NCBI GenBank assembly: GCA_963790075.1
Contig: CAWBNG010000008.1
Span: forward strand, 310,001-374,000
Length of the DNA: 64,000 nt
Direction of reading: 5' to 3'
DNA from: CAYOUV01 sp963790075
Lineage (GTDB): Bacteria > Chloroflexota > Anaerolineae > Anaerolineales > Villigracilaceae
Both the position numbers and the translations under genes were made by a program. Shown piece by piece: positions 25,271-33,552 of the stretch; within the stretch, counting starts at the first letter, position 1; the number at the start of each line of letters is the position of its first letter. The notes beneath the pieces were generated by a model, which ran no database searches, was not told the DNA's origin, and worked only from the letters and a program-made list of their open reading frames with translations.

Positions 25271-25927
25271 GTGTTAAGTCGGGTATTCAAAATGATCATT
25301 CGAGTCGTTCTGATTTTGTCTGGCCTGGGGCTGCTGGGGATTCTACTCCCGCGTCTTGTCACTGGCCTGTACAGTTATTCTCACATTTATCCACTTGCAG
25401 AATCACCCAGCGAACGTATAGCGATTGTCTTTGGCGCGGGTTTGTATCGGGATGGCAGCCCCACCCCGATTTTGCGTGACCGGGTGGCGACCGCCGCCGA
25501 TCTGTATTTCAGCGGCAAAGTTGAAAAACTGTTGATGAGCGGTGACAATCGCTATGAGAATTACAACGAACCGGGTGCCATGCGTGACTACGCCATCCAA
25601 TTGGGCGTGCCAGTGGAAGTGATCGTGTTGGATTATGCCGGGCGCCGAACCTACGACACTTGCTATCGCTCCAAGGCGATCTTTGGTATCCAATCGGCCA
25701 TCCTGGTGACGCAGAAGTTCCATTTGCCGCGGGCCTTGTTCTTGTGCAGTGCGATGGGAATAAAAGCCGTCGGTGTATCTGCGGACCGACGGACCTATTG
25801 GCCCAGTTCGCAATTGATCTGGAACCTGCGCGAACAGTTTGCGACGGCAGCCGCCATGTGGGACGTGTATATTAAACGCCCGGTGCCTGTGCTGGGCGAC
25901 CCTGAACCTATTTTCCCGGAGAATTAA
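25271..25927 (+). CDS. SanA/YdcF-like DUF218 envelope protein
   Basis: The 218-residue product has an N-terminal membrane helix (about 8-30) and a DUF218 domain like SanA, which affects vancomycin exclusion and envelope integrity. Motifs: IAIVFGAGLYRDGSPTPIL, KLLMSGDNRYENYNE, DYAGRRTYDTCYRSK and VTQKFHLPRALFLC. These acidic and His residues form the family's putative active site. The start is GTG with a -10 box 7 nt upstream. Its TAA overlaps the next ATG (TAATG), coupling it to the HD-domain gene. Confidence 0.88.
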   Translation: MLSRVFKMIIRVVLILSGLGLLGILLPRLVTGLYSYSHIYPLAESPSERIAIVFGAGLYRDGSPTPILRDRVATAADLYFSGKVEKLLMSGDNRYENYNEPGAMRDYAIQLGVPVEVIVLDYAGRRTYDTCYRSKAIFGIQSAILVTQKFHLPRALFLCSAMGIKAVGVSADRRTYWPSSQLIWNLREQFATAAAMWDVYIKRPVPVLGDPEPIFPEN

Positions 25928-26481
25928 TGGACCGAAACCAAGCACTTGCCATTGTCCACGAATACATCAAAAACGAGAACCTGGTCAAACACATGCTGGC
26001 AGTCGAGGCGGCCATGCGTTTCTACGCTGAGAAGTATGACCAGGATATCGAGTTTTGGGGTCTTACGGGGTTGCTGCACGATTTTGACTGGGAGATTCAT
26101 CCGACGCTGGAAGACCATCCCAGGGCAGGGGCAGCGCTCCTGCGCGAACGCGGGGTGCCCGAGGAGATCGTGCAGGCTATTCTCAGCCATGCCGACCGGA
26201 CCGGAGTCCCGCGCAATACGCTCATCCGAAAAGCCTTGTATGCCTGTGACGAGATCACGGGATTGGTCACGGCGGTAGCGCTGGTGCGCCCTTCCCATTC
26301 CTTGATGGACCTGGAAGTCAAATCTGTCAAAAAGAAATGGAAGGACAGAGCCTTTGCTGCCGGGGCGAACCGGGACGAGATCGAACAGGCCACACAGGAT
26401 TTTGGGGTTGAGCTGTGGGAACACGTCGGCAATGTGATCCAGGCCATGCGCCGGATTGCACCCGAGCTGGGACTGGCTTGA
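25927..26481 (+). CDS. HD-domain metal-dependent phosphohydrolase
   Basis: The 184-residue protein is an HD-superfamily hydrolase. Metal ligands are visible in LVKHMLAVE, GLLHDFDWE and ILSHADR, with a final Asp in YACDEITG. It has no sensor or membrane part. Such small HD proteins are often predicted hydrolases of nucleotides or phosphates, with no confirmed substrate. Translation is coupled to the SanA-like gene by TAATG. A strong hairpin terminator follows. Confidence 0.9.
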   Translation: MDRNQALAIVHEYIKNENLVKHMLAVEAAMRFYAEKYDQDIEFWGLTGLLHDFDWEIHPTLEDHPRAGAALLRERGVPEEIVQAILSHADRTGVPRNTLIRKALYACDEITGLVTAVALVRPSHSLMDLEVKSVKKKWKDRAFAAGANRDEIEQATQDFGVELWEHVGNVIQAMRRIAPELGLA

Positions 26482-26496
26482 AGTCGTTCGTTTTCT

Positions 26497-26524
26497 CGCG
26501 GACATGGAGACATGTCCGCGTTTT
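26497..26524 (+). terminator. Rho-independent terminator after the HD gene
   Basis: Perfect 10-bp arms (CGCGGACATG and complement), GAGA tetraloop, then TTTT. It overlaps an upstream ATG in the reading frame of the next gene, arguing against that start. Confidence 0.85.
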
Positions 26525-26541
26525 GTGCCCAGGAGGAGAAG

Positions 26542-27630
26542 ATGGCTCTTATAGGTAAAGGGTTCTATATTTTCCAAATCCCCGAATGTGAGGCTGGCAA
26601 CCCGCAAGCAATTGCCTCACTTGCCCAGGCGGCTGGTCTTGGGCACGTGTTGGTTAAGATCGCCGATGGAGCCAGTCCCTTCGGGCAGGGAGTCACTGCG
26701 CCGGTGGTCGCGGCCCTCAAGGATGTCGGCATCGCTGCCTGGGGCTGGCACTTCGTCTACGGCGACGATCCGGCGGGCGAGGCGCAGGTCGCTATTGACC
26801 GGACCCTGGCGTTGGGCTTGGATGGGTACGTGATCGACGCCGAGGACCAGTACAAGCACAAACCTCAGGCCGCCCGCTCGTTCATGACCGCCTTGCGGGC
26901 CGGATTACCGGAGACCGAAATTGCTCTCAGCTCCTTTCGATTCCCGAATTTCCACCAGGAATTACCCTGGAATGAATTTCTTGAGAAATGTGACTATAAC
27001 ATGCCGCAGGTTTACTGGGTCGAGTTGCACAACCCGGCCCAGCAGTTACAGTGGAGTAAGCAGCAGTTCGAGGCCTTGCCGATCCAGCGGACATTCCTCC
27101 CAACCGGCGCAGCCTACAGCGACAACCCCGGGGTTTGGAAACCGACCGAATCGGATGTGATCGAGTTTCTGAATGCAGCTAAAAGTACGGGTTATGAAGC
27201 CGCCAATTTTTTCTCGTGGGACCATTGCCGCAAATTCCTTCCAAAACTATGGAAAGCGATCGCTGAATTTGACTGGCCGTTGCCAGTTCAGCTGCAGCCG
27301 CCAGTCGATTTTGTGCCCGATTACCTGACAGCCCTGAACGCCCATTCGATTGAGCGGATTATGAAACTCTACAACGAAGATGCCGTACTGGTCACGTATG
27401 ACCGCATCTTGCGTGGCCTGGAGTCCATCCGCACCTGGTATGGGCAGTACTTCAGCGAGCTGCTGCCAAACGGACAATTCGAATTTACCCAGATACAGAG
27501 TGATGAGGATGTACGCCACATTACCTGGAAAGCGACCTCGCAGGCTGGTTCTGTGCGTGCGGGTTATGACACGGTTGTCCTGCGCGGGGACAAGGCCTCG
27601 GTGCATTACTCATATTTTAATATTCGATAA
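26542..27630 (+). CDS. TIM-barrel (glycoside hydrolase-like) protein fused to a SnoaL/NTF2-like domain
   Basis: The 362-residue product has a barrel-like domain (about 1-255), with IAAWGWHFVYGD, GLDGYVIDAEDQYK and ALSSFRFPNFHQELPW typical of GH25/DUF1906-like folds, and a C-terminal SnoaL-like domain (about 265-362; ALNAHSIERIMKLYNEDAVLVTYDRILRG in outline, HYSYFNIR end). Acidic residues in VIDAED could be catalytic, but the precise family is not recognised. There is no signal peptide, which is odd for a wall hydrolase. I start at the ATG at 26542, which has a strong AGGAGGAG site; the earlier ATG lies in the terminator. Confidence 0.72.
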   Translation: MALIGKGFYIFQIPECEAGNPQAIASLAQAAGLGHVLVKIADGASPFGQGVTAPVVAALKDVGIAAWGWHFVYGDDPAGEAQVAIDRTLALGLDGYVIDAEDQYKHKPQAARSFMTALRAGLPETEIALSSFRFPNFHQELPWNEFLEKCDYNMPQVYWVELHNPAQQLQWSKQQFEALPIQRTFLPTGAAYSDNPGVWKPTESDVIEFLNAAKSTGYEAANFFSWDHCRKFLPKLWKAIAEFDWPLPVQLQPPVDFVPDYLTALNAHSIERIMKLYNEDAVLVTYDRILRGLESIRTWYGQYFSELLPNGQFEFTQIQSDEDVRHITWKATSQAGSVRAGYDTVVLRGDKASVHYSYFNIR

Positions 27631-27646
27631 GTCTGTCTAAGCAGAA

Positions 27647-27683
27647 TCAAACAGGGCGCACTTACGTAGTGCGCCCTGTTTGA
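27647..27683. terminator. Bidirectional terminator
   Basis: Perfect 16-bp arms (TCAAACAGGGCGCACT and complement) with a 5-nt loop between convergent genes; A- and T-rich at both ends. Confidence 0.85.
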
Positions 27684-27717
27684 TGTCGGTAAGTTTAGGT
27701 AAAGGTTTATTTAAGAA

Positions 27718-27984
27718 TCAGATCTGCGAGAAGCGGTCTACATTGACCACAAAAATAGTTGCGCGTTTTTCGCCGTTGTTGCCCTCTGTGGCTGCTGTGC
27801 GAATGATCTGGATGGCGTCATCCACCTGATCGTCCTCCAAGCCGATCAGGACGGTCGCTACGCCACGACGCAGCAACCCACCGGTGGAGGCGATGCGTGT
27901 AACGCGGTAGTTACCCGCCGTCAACGCTTTGGTAACCGGTTCGGTGTCAACATCCTTGATAACTGCAATAATTAATTTCATCAT
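27718..27984 (-). CDS. PstA/DarA-like (cyclic-di-AMP receptor family) protein, copy 3
   Basis: The 88-residue product has the PII-like ferredoxin fold of the DUF970 family, whose best-studied members PstA/DarA bind c-di-AMP. The signature RVTRIASTGGLLRRGVATVLIG (in outline) keeps TRIASTGG but has VAT in place of the usual GNTT, so ligand binding may differ. It ends RATIFVVNVDRFSQI. Its ATG shares an A with the preceding stop (TAATG). Last gene of the antiporter operon, followed by a strong terminator. The nitrogen PII T-loop Tyr motif is absent. Confidence 0.85.
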   Translation of the reverse strand: MMKLIIAVIKDVDTEPVTKALTAGNYRVTRIASTGGLLRRGVATVLIGLEDDQVDDAIQIIRTAATEGNNGEKRATIFVVNVDRFSQI

Positions 27985-28322
27985 TAAAATTCCTCGAACT
28001 GGTCGACAAGAATGCAGAAGACAGTTGCCCCTCCCACATTCACCGGTACTGGTGTGGGCAGCGGTAATGACGAGCCTTCCAACGGCATGGTCATATATTC
28101 GGTTCGCCGATGGCAGGAAGTTCGCAAGGCTTCCAGCACCTGTTCTTCCATCCCCTCTGGCAGGCCGATCAGCAGGGTTGCGTTGCGGCGACCCAGGAAA
28201 CCGCCTGTGCTGGTCAGGTTGACCACCGGCGCCTCCATTTGACCCAGAGTGCGCATGACGCGCTCAGTATCCCGCTCCTGGACGACAGCCAGCATCAGAT
28301 AGTGAATGGTGGGTGTTTTCAT
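27984..28322 (-). CDS. PstA/DarA-like protein, copy 2, resembling the antiporter tail
   Basis: This 112-residue protein carries the family signature NLTSTGGFLGRRNATLLIG. It has a longer central loop and the sequence PLPTPVPVNVGGATVF near its end. Both features match the C-terminal module of the antiporter in the same operon (PLPRPIPVTIGGATIF) more closely than the two other free-standing copies. It therefore probably arose from the same subfamily and may pack against or compete with the antiporter module. Start follows copy 1 by 8 bp. Confidence 0.85.
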   Translation of the reverse strand: MKTPTIHYLMLAVVQERDTERVMRTLGQMEAPVVNLTSTGGFLGRRNATLLIGLPEGMEEQVLEALRTSCHRRTEYMTMPLEGSSLPLPTPVPVNVGGATVFCILVDQFEEF

Positions 28323-28330
28323 CTCGTTGG

Positions 28331-28618
28331 TTAAATCTGTTCAAAGCGATCCACAGCTAAGACGAATACAGTCGCGCGTTTAAGGCCCGGATCAATCGCT
28401 GAGGCACTATGCTCTTTGACCAGTCGAATGGCAGCCTGCACCCGCTCGGCTTCCACGCCGATCAACAGCGTGGTATTGCCGCGGTGCAGGAATCCGCCGG
28501 TGGAGGCAATCCGCGTGACGCGGTAACTGGCATCCAGGAGTGCTTGAAGGATGGTATCACCGTCCGTGTCACGGATGATTGCAATAACCAGTTTCATGTT
28601 ATCGTTTTCAGAACTCAT
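28331..28618 (-). CDS. PstA/DarA-like (cyclic-di-AMP receptor family) protein, copy 1
   Basis: This 95-residue protein is closest to canonical PstA/DarA: RIASTGGFLHRGNTTLLIG carries both the STGGF and GNTT elements that contact c-di-AMP in known structures. The ATG at 28618 overlaps the antiporter stop by 11 bp; an internal ATG at 28597 (MKLVIAIIRD) gives 88 residues, matching copy 3, and may be the true start. Cytoplasmic and probably trimeric by family precedent. Operon position implies a role in regulating the antiporter. Confidence 0.88.
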   Translation of the reverse strand: MSSENDNMKLVIAIIRDTDGDTILQALLDASYRVTRIASTGGFLHRGNTTLLIGVEAERVQAAIRLVKEHSASAIDPGLKRATVFVLAVDRFEQI

Positions 28619-30533
28619 CGTAACCTTCTACTTCGAAGACAAAGATGGTTGCCCCTCCGATCGTGACGGGGATGGGCCGGGGCAGCGGAATGGGCGTATT
28701 GTCCAGCGGGGATGAGACGAAAGTGACCCGTTTGCGGCAGGATCGCTGCAGGGCGCTGTAAGCCATCTCCTCGCGTCCCTCCGGCAGGCCAATCAGCAGG
28801 GTTAGGTTGTGGCGGCTCAGGAATCCGCCTGAGGATGGTAAGCGTGCTACGGACAGCCCGAGCTTGGTCAGGGCATTGGTTGCGTTTTCCTCATCCTGCT
28901 GCTGGATGACGGCCATCATCAACCGGTTGACGGGCAGGGTTGACGAAGAGCGCAGCAGCTCAGGCCAGTTAAGCTGGTGCTCGGTCAGGGCAGCATCGAC
29001 TTCGCCAATCAATTGCGAGTAGATTTCTTCGGAGATGACCCCGTCGCGCAGCAGGCCGGTCAGGGCACTGCGTTGCGACCGCAGGGCTTCACGTCGCGCC
29101 GTATCCAATTCCTCGGCTTCGACTGTGGGCTCGGAGGTGATCACCTCTTTGACAGCCTGGACCAGGTTGTCATTCTGGCGTTCCATAATCGGCGCCAGTC
29201 GCTGCCAGGTATGCTCGGAGATGATGCCCTGCTGACTCATGCGCTGCAGGTAGTTGTAAGCCGCGCGTCCAGCGACAAAGCGCGCGTGCCGACGCTCGTA
29301 TTCCTCCTGCAGGTGCGAACGCTCAACCAGTTTCAGACGCCGGACCAGCCAGTCCATGCTGAAGCCCTGGACCAGCAGCGTGAAAAGCACCACGCCGAAG
29401 GCCATGGCCTGCAACTGACCAACGTCCCCGACATGGAAGGATTTTTCGGACAGGGTAAGCGCGAGAGCCAGTGCAATGGCACCGCGCAGACCGCCCCAGT
29501 ACAGCACATGCTTCCACTTGGTTGGGATCTCTCGCCCAAACAGTGAGAAGCTGTAAATGCTGACTGCGCGTACGATCAGCACTGCCAGAATTGCCCAGGC
29601 GATAGCCTGCCAATTTGTGACCAGGGCGCTTAAATCGGTCGTCAAGCCGATCAATAAAAAGATCAACGAGTTGGCCAGGAAGGCAGCGTATTCCCAGAAA
29701 TTAAAAACCACCATGCGTGTTGTGGGCGACATACCGCTCGGGCCAACGTTCCCATTGACGATCCCGGCCGCGACGACTGCCAGCACGCCGCTGACCCCCA
29801 ATGCCTCCGCGCTTAGATAAGCGCCGAAAGCCAACACGGTGGTCAGTGTGGTTTCGACCAGCGAATCGTCGATACGGCCGATGACTTGTGAAGCCAGCAT
29901 ACCCAGCAAGACTCCTATGACAACGCCGCCGCCGGCGACTGTCACGAAACTGCCAATGCTGCTTCCTAAGTCGAATTTACCCGCCTCGGCGATGCCGACC
30001 ATCAGGGTGAACATCACAATGGCGGTCCCGTCGTTAAAGAAACTCTCGCCCTCCAGAAGTACCTGCAGGCGCTTTGGCACGCCGATGCGTTTAAAGAGCG
30101 CTACCACGGCGACCGGATCGGTGGCGGCGATCAAAGCGCCGAAGACCAGTCCGATTTTTAAATCCAATTTGGCACCCCAGGCGACCATCGCACCGACCAT
30201 CAAGGTGGTCAAAATGACACCTGGAATTGCCAGTAATAAGATTAACCCGAAATCGCGCCGCAAATCATCAATACGCAAATGGAAGGCGGCCTCAAAAATC
30301 AGGGGAGGGACCAAAAGCGACAGGATGATGTCCGGCGAACGCAGGTCCGAAGGTTGGATATTGAAAGTCTGCTCGAGCCAGGTAGCCGGGACCAGCCAGG
30401 TTAATGCCAGGCCAATCAGTACAAGACCGACGGTGTACGGTACGCGATATCGTCGCGCGACAATTGCGACGACGGAAGCCGTCAGGAGTAATCCAATAAT
30501 AATTTCTTCGGCGGCGACGACGCCTTCGGTCAT
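28608..30533 (-). CDS. CPA1 (NhaP-type) cation/proton antiporter with C-terminal PstA/DarA-like module
   Basis: The 641-residue protein has a CPA1 antiporter domain (about 1-410, roughly 12 membrane helices) with the hallmark ATDPVAVVALFKR and GESFFNDGTAIV segments, a charged helical linker (about 411-530) and a C-terminal domain (533-641) homologous to PstA/DarA: VARLPSSGGFLSRHNLTLLIG, then PIPVTIGGATIFVFEVEGYDEF (in outline). Antiporters are usually gated by RCK or other C-terminal domains; a PII-like c-di-AMP-receptor fold there is unusual. It would exchange Na+ or K+ for H+. Start at 30533 has AAGAGG upstream. Three free-standing paralogues of the tail follow in the operon. Confidence 0.92.
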   Translation of the reverse strand: MTEGVVAAEEIIIGLLLTASVVAIVARRYRVPYTVGLVLIGLALTWLVPATWLEQTFNIQPSDLRSPDIILSLLVPPLIFEAAFHLRIDDLRRDFGLILLLAIPGVILTTLMVGAMVAWGAKLDLKIGLVFGALIAATDPVAVVALFKRIGVPKRLQVLLEGESFFNDGTAIVMFTLMVGIAEAGKFDLGSSIGSFVTVAGGGVVIGVLLGMLASQVIGRIDDSLVETTLTTVLAFGAYLSAEALGVSGVLAVVAAGIVNGNVGPSGMSPTTRMVVFNFWEYAAFLANSLIFLLIGLTTDLSALVTNWQAIAWAILAVLIVRAVSIYSFSLFGREIPTKWKHVLYWGGLRGAIALALALTLSEKSFHVGDVGQLQAMAFGVVLFTLLVQGFSMDWLVRRLKLVERSHLQEEYERRHARFVAGRAAYNYLQRMSQQGIISEHTWQRLAPIMERQNDNLVQAVKEVITSEPTVEAEELDTARREALRSQRSALTGLLRDGVISEEIYSQLIGEVDAALTEHQLNWPELLRSSSTLPVNRLMMAVIQQQDEENATNALTKLGLSVARLPSSGGFLSRHNLTLLIGLPEGREEMAYSALQRSCRKRVTFVSSPLDNTPIPLPRPIPVTIGGATIFVFEVEGYDEF

Positions 30534-30554
30534 GAAAGAACCTCTTTGTATGGT

Positions 30555-32927
30555 TTACTGGGATACGACGCAAAGTGCAGGATTAGTAATGGTAACCGTT
30601 TGCCCATTCGCAAAGGTAACATCGGTACGATCGGAATAGCGCTTAATTTTCAGTCCCTTATATTGTACCGTAACTGTCCACGGGAAGGGATTGTGACCTT
30701 CCAAGCGCACGCGTTCGGCTGAGATGATCTCCACCCCCAGTGTTTTCATGAATAATCCCACCGGTGCCAGGCCGTGTAAGGCATTGCGTACGCCAATGCC
30801 TGTCCCGTTCTCAGCGTGATAGGCCTGGTAAAAAGCCAGGTAATTTTTTAAATTGTAGATGGTGGCAGTCATCATGTGCGCCACCAGCCGAGCTGTTTCG
30901 GCGCGGAAGCCATAACGCAGCAATCCTTCCCCAATCAGGTGATTCCAGGGAAAATGTACGTTCAGGCACACTTCCTCTGCGCTGGCATTGGGCACGGAAG
31001 GGCAGGCTGGAAGGCCAAATGGGCGATCGAAGCGTTTCGCATCCAGCAGCGTGCGGCCGATCAGGGATTGTGCGCGCTGCTTATCCGGAATGCCCGCCCA
31101 AAGCGGCAGAAGCAGCGTGATATCCTCTTTGGTCAAGTCCACGCTGTGAACGATTACTTTGTCCTGGGAATCCAATCCATTCACTTCTATTTTGCCAATG
31201 CTGCTGTATACTTTTTGACTGGTTGCTGTGCCTCCGTTGACACTCCAATTAAAGTCTTGCCTTGCTAGTTTCTTCTGATCATCTGCATCGCTGACGTATT
31301 CGCTGATGGTAATTTGCGGGCGTCGGGTGCTTTTCCCTTGACCCAGTTTGACTTGAATTAACAAGCGGACGGGTTTTTCGTATGTCTCTTCCAGGCTGGT
31401 TGAGCCATTACCTTGCTGGTGGGCCAGGATTTTGCCGGATTGGCTTAACCCGGTGTCGCGGTCGGTGTAGCGATAAATTGCGCTGCGAGGTTGCCACTGT
31501 TCTTCGACGGCTTTTTGTAAGGACTCGGCCTGGGCTTGAAGCAGGCTCATGTTGCTCCTGCGACCCAGGCGTTCCGCTATTTTGCTTAGAGATTGGGCTT
31601 CGTTGTAGAGCATGGCAAACAATGCCGGACTGTGAACGGTGCTTACATCCACGCCTTGCGACCACTCGTGCCAGTGGCTGAAGAGCGGATGTTCCTCGAA
31701 GCCGGTTTGGATCAGGTGATCCCATTCCGGAAGATTGTCGCGATTGCGGTCATGTTCAGGGGCAAACCAGACCCAGAAAAAGGCCGAGAGCGCTGAAAAC
31801 ACTTCTGACAGGAAATCGTTATCCTCAGTTTTTTGATAGATATCCCAGGCCAGGTTCGCCAGCATAGGTGCCGCCAGGAAATTGCCGCGTTGTCCACCCA
31901 GGCCGGGACGACAGTCAATAAAGCCCGCGGATGATTGCACGCTCAGATAGTTGGTCAGCAGCTCCTGCGCGATATGTGGGGCGCCGGGCAATAGACTGGC
32001 CAGATAGTTGCTTTCCAGTGGGGCCTGCCCACTCCAGGCTGACGTGTAGTCGCTGCCATCTCCTTTTCGCGAGTAACCATTGTCTGGCTCGCGCGCTGAC
32101 ACAAAGGACGACTGCGGCAGGCGCTGGCCGGACATCAACAGTCGGAAAGCCGCAGTCTGGCTGAACGCTAGCGCAGCGTCCCATTCGGGATCACCGGTCT
32201 GAATATCAACGCTCTGACTCCGGTTGATAAATTCGATACGCGCCTTCTCTGCCTCCCACGGGCGGGCGGCTGTACGGCGTGCCAGCTCAAAGGACGCCTG
32301 GATATCTCCCAGAGCAGCCTCGGCCCAGGTGAACTGGCGGGTCGCCCCAGGGATTAACTCGATATCCAGCGCCAGGGAGGGGTAAGGTCCCGGGCCGGGG
32401 GCCGGGCCGCCGGTCAGGAAGATTACCGGTACCAGTTCGCTGGTACTGCCGACCAGCACATTGACGGATTGCATCCGCGTGGGCTTGAAATTTTTCCCGT
32501 CCAGCGGCACCAGCAGGGCACACCAGTCCAGCCTTAGTTTGCGTTCGCTGGTGGAATGATTGACGAGCGTCAGACGGCCGGCCACTGCCTGAGATTGCGG
32601 TACCCAGTATTCGGCGTTGACTTCGATGCCATCGAAGGGCGAAAAATCGAATTGTAAGAAGTTGGGATAAAAGTGCCGTAAGTGCAGCGGCCCGGCAAAG
32701 GCGGATGGATCGGCCAGGGCCTGGCCCGGCTCGCTGAAGCGCGGAAAAAGCCGCACTGAGCGGGCTCGCATTCCAAAAGTCGTTCGCAGCGAGAGCGCAG
32801 CCGGTTCCCCCGTCCCTGGTTCCAGTTCCCAGATGTGGTCGTTGGCATAGTCTGGTGCGCACAAGCGTGCATCTGCTGCAATCGTCAGACAAAGAGGATC
32901 GCCAGGGCAAAGGTCCCATTCTCGCAT
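30555..32927 (-). CDS. GH63-like (alpha/alpha)6-barrel glycoside hydrolase
   Basis: The 790-residue cytoplasmic protein (no signal peptide) has an N-terminal beta-sandwich (about 1-230) and an (alpha/alpha)6 barrel with AWSGQAPLESNYLASLL, DNLPEWDH and FPWNHLIGEGLLRYG, in the style of clan GH-G enzymes (GH63, mannosylglycerate hydrolase, trehalase). A beta-rich block (about 525-620) is inserted in the barrel. Substrate cannot be told; a compatible-solute or oligosaccharide is plausible. A TACAAT box ends 6 nt before the ATG, so the mRNA is probably leaderless. It ends 21 bp before the antiporter gene and could be co-transcribed with it. Confidence 0.8.
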   Translation of the reverse strand: MREWDLCPGDPLCLTIAADARLCAPDYANDHIWELEPGTGEPAALSLRTTFGMRARSVRLFPRFSEPGQALADPSAFAGPLHLRHFYPNFLQFDFSPFDGIEVNAEYWVPQSQAVAGRLTLVNHSTSERKLRLDWCALLVPLDGKNFKPTRMQSVNVLVGSTSELVPVIFLTGGPAPGPGPYPSLALDIELIPGATRQFTWAEAALGDIQASFELARRTAARPWEAEKARIEFINRSQSVDIQTGDPEWDAALAFSQTAAFRLLMSGQRLPQSSFVSAREPDNGYSRKGDGSDYTSAWSGQAPLESNYLASLLPGAPHIAQELLTNYLSVQSSAGFIDCRPGLGGQRGNFLAAPMLANLAWDIYQKTEDNDFLSEVFSALSAFFWVWFAPEHDRNRDNLPEWDHLIQTGFEEHPLFSHWHEWSQGVDVSTVHSPALFAMLYNEAQSLSKIAERLGRRSNMSLLQAQAESLQKAVEEQWQPRSAIYRYTDRDTGLSQSGKILAHQQGNGSTSLEETYEKPVRLLIQVKLGQGKSTRRPQITISEYVSDADDQKKLARQDFNWSVNGGTATSQKVYSSIGKIEVNGLDSQDKVIVHSVDLTKEDITLLLPLWAGIPDKQRAQSLIGRTLLDAKRFDRPFGLPACPSVPNASAEEVCLNVHFPWNHLIGEGLLRYGFRAETARLVAHMMTATIYNLKNYLAFYQAYHAENGTGIGVRNALHGLAPVGLFMKTLGVEIISAERVRLEGHNPFPWTVTVQYKGLKIKRYSDRTDVTFANGQTVTITNPALCVVSQ

Positions 32928-32933
32928 GATCTT

Positions 32934-32939
32934 ATTGTA
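32934..32939 (-). promoter_or_regulatory. -10 box giving a probable leaderless GH63-like mRNA
   Basis: On the minus strand TACAAT ends 6 nt before the ATG at 32927 and no Shine-Dalgarno is present. Confidence 0.5.
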
Positions 32940-33048
32940 CGGTTAGTTTGGCAAGCGGTCAAAGGGTTTTGTGCTAGAATACGCCTCAGAGCGTGACATT
33001 TCGACGGATTACGGGTATTACTAGTGAATCCACTTTACAGGAGTTCCC

Positions 33049-33513
33049 ATGTCCCAGATGACAGCAACACGCGGTATGTATTTTGAAGAATTCGGGACCG
33101 GACAACGGTTCGTTTCGCCGGGCCGGACAGTTACCGAAAGTGATATTGTCTCCTTCGCCGGACTGTCAGGCGATTACAACCTGATCCACACCAATGCGGA
33201 GTTCAGCAAGAACACACCTTTCGAAGGGCGCGTTGCGCACGGTTTGTTGGTGATGGCGATTGCCTCCGGTTTGGCTGTGCGTTCGGGCGTGCTGGAGGAG
33301 ACGGTCATCGCCTTCCGCGAGATCGCGGAATGGAAATTTACCAAGCCAGTCTTTATTGGCGACACGATCCGAGTCGAGATGGAAGTGGCAGAAACCAAGG
33401 CATTGTCGCGGATCGGCGGCGGCTCGGTTGACATTATCCTGCATGTCAAAAACCAAAAGGACGAAACGGTCAACCGGGGAACCTGGACGGTGCTGGTAGC
33501 GTCAAAGTCATAG
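33049..33513 (+). CDS. MaoC-like (R)-hydratase/dehydratase
   Basis: The 154-residue hot-dog-fold protein carries the hydratase-2 motif FAGLSGDYNLIHTNAEFS with its catalytic Asp and His, and FEGRVAHGLLVMAIASGL. MaoC-like proteins hydrate trans-2-enoyl-CoA or related thioesters. No fatty-acid genes are adjacent, so the substrate is open. The start has AGGAG at 33038-33042. It precedes the penicillin-binding protein gene by 39 bp and may share its transcript; a TAGAAT box lies near 32975. Confidence 0.92.
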   Translation: MSQMTATRGMYFEEFGTGQRFVSPGRTVTESDIVSFAGLSGDYNLIHTNAEFSKNTPFEGRVAHGLLVMAIASGLAVRSGVLEETVIAFREIAEWKFTKPVFIGDTIRVEMEVAETKALSRIGGGSVDIILHVKNQKDETVNRGTWTVLVASKS

Positions 33514-33552
33514 TTTTGCACTTTCCGGGAATCTCCCTTTAAAAGGAACTGA

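Noticed and set aside
27647..27683. Long inverted repeat considered as a mobile-element end
   Set aside because: It lies between two convergent stop codons with A/T-rich flanks and no transposase or target duplication, so it is a bidirectional terminator.
27718..28618. Nitrogen-regulatory PII (GlnB) proteins
   Set aside because: The STGGF and GNTT motifs and short length fit PstA/DarA; the uridylylated T-loop Tyr and GlnB signatures are absent, and no ammonium transporter is adjacent.
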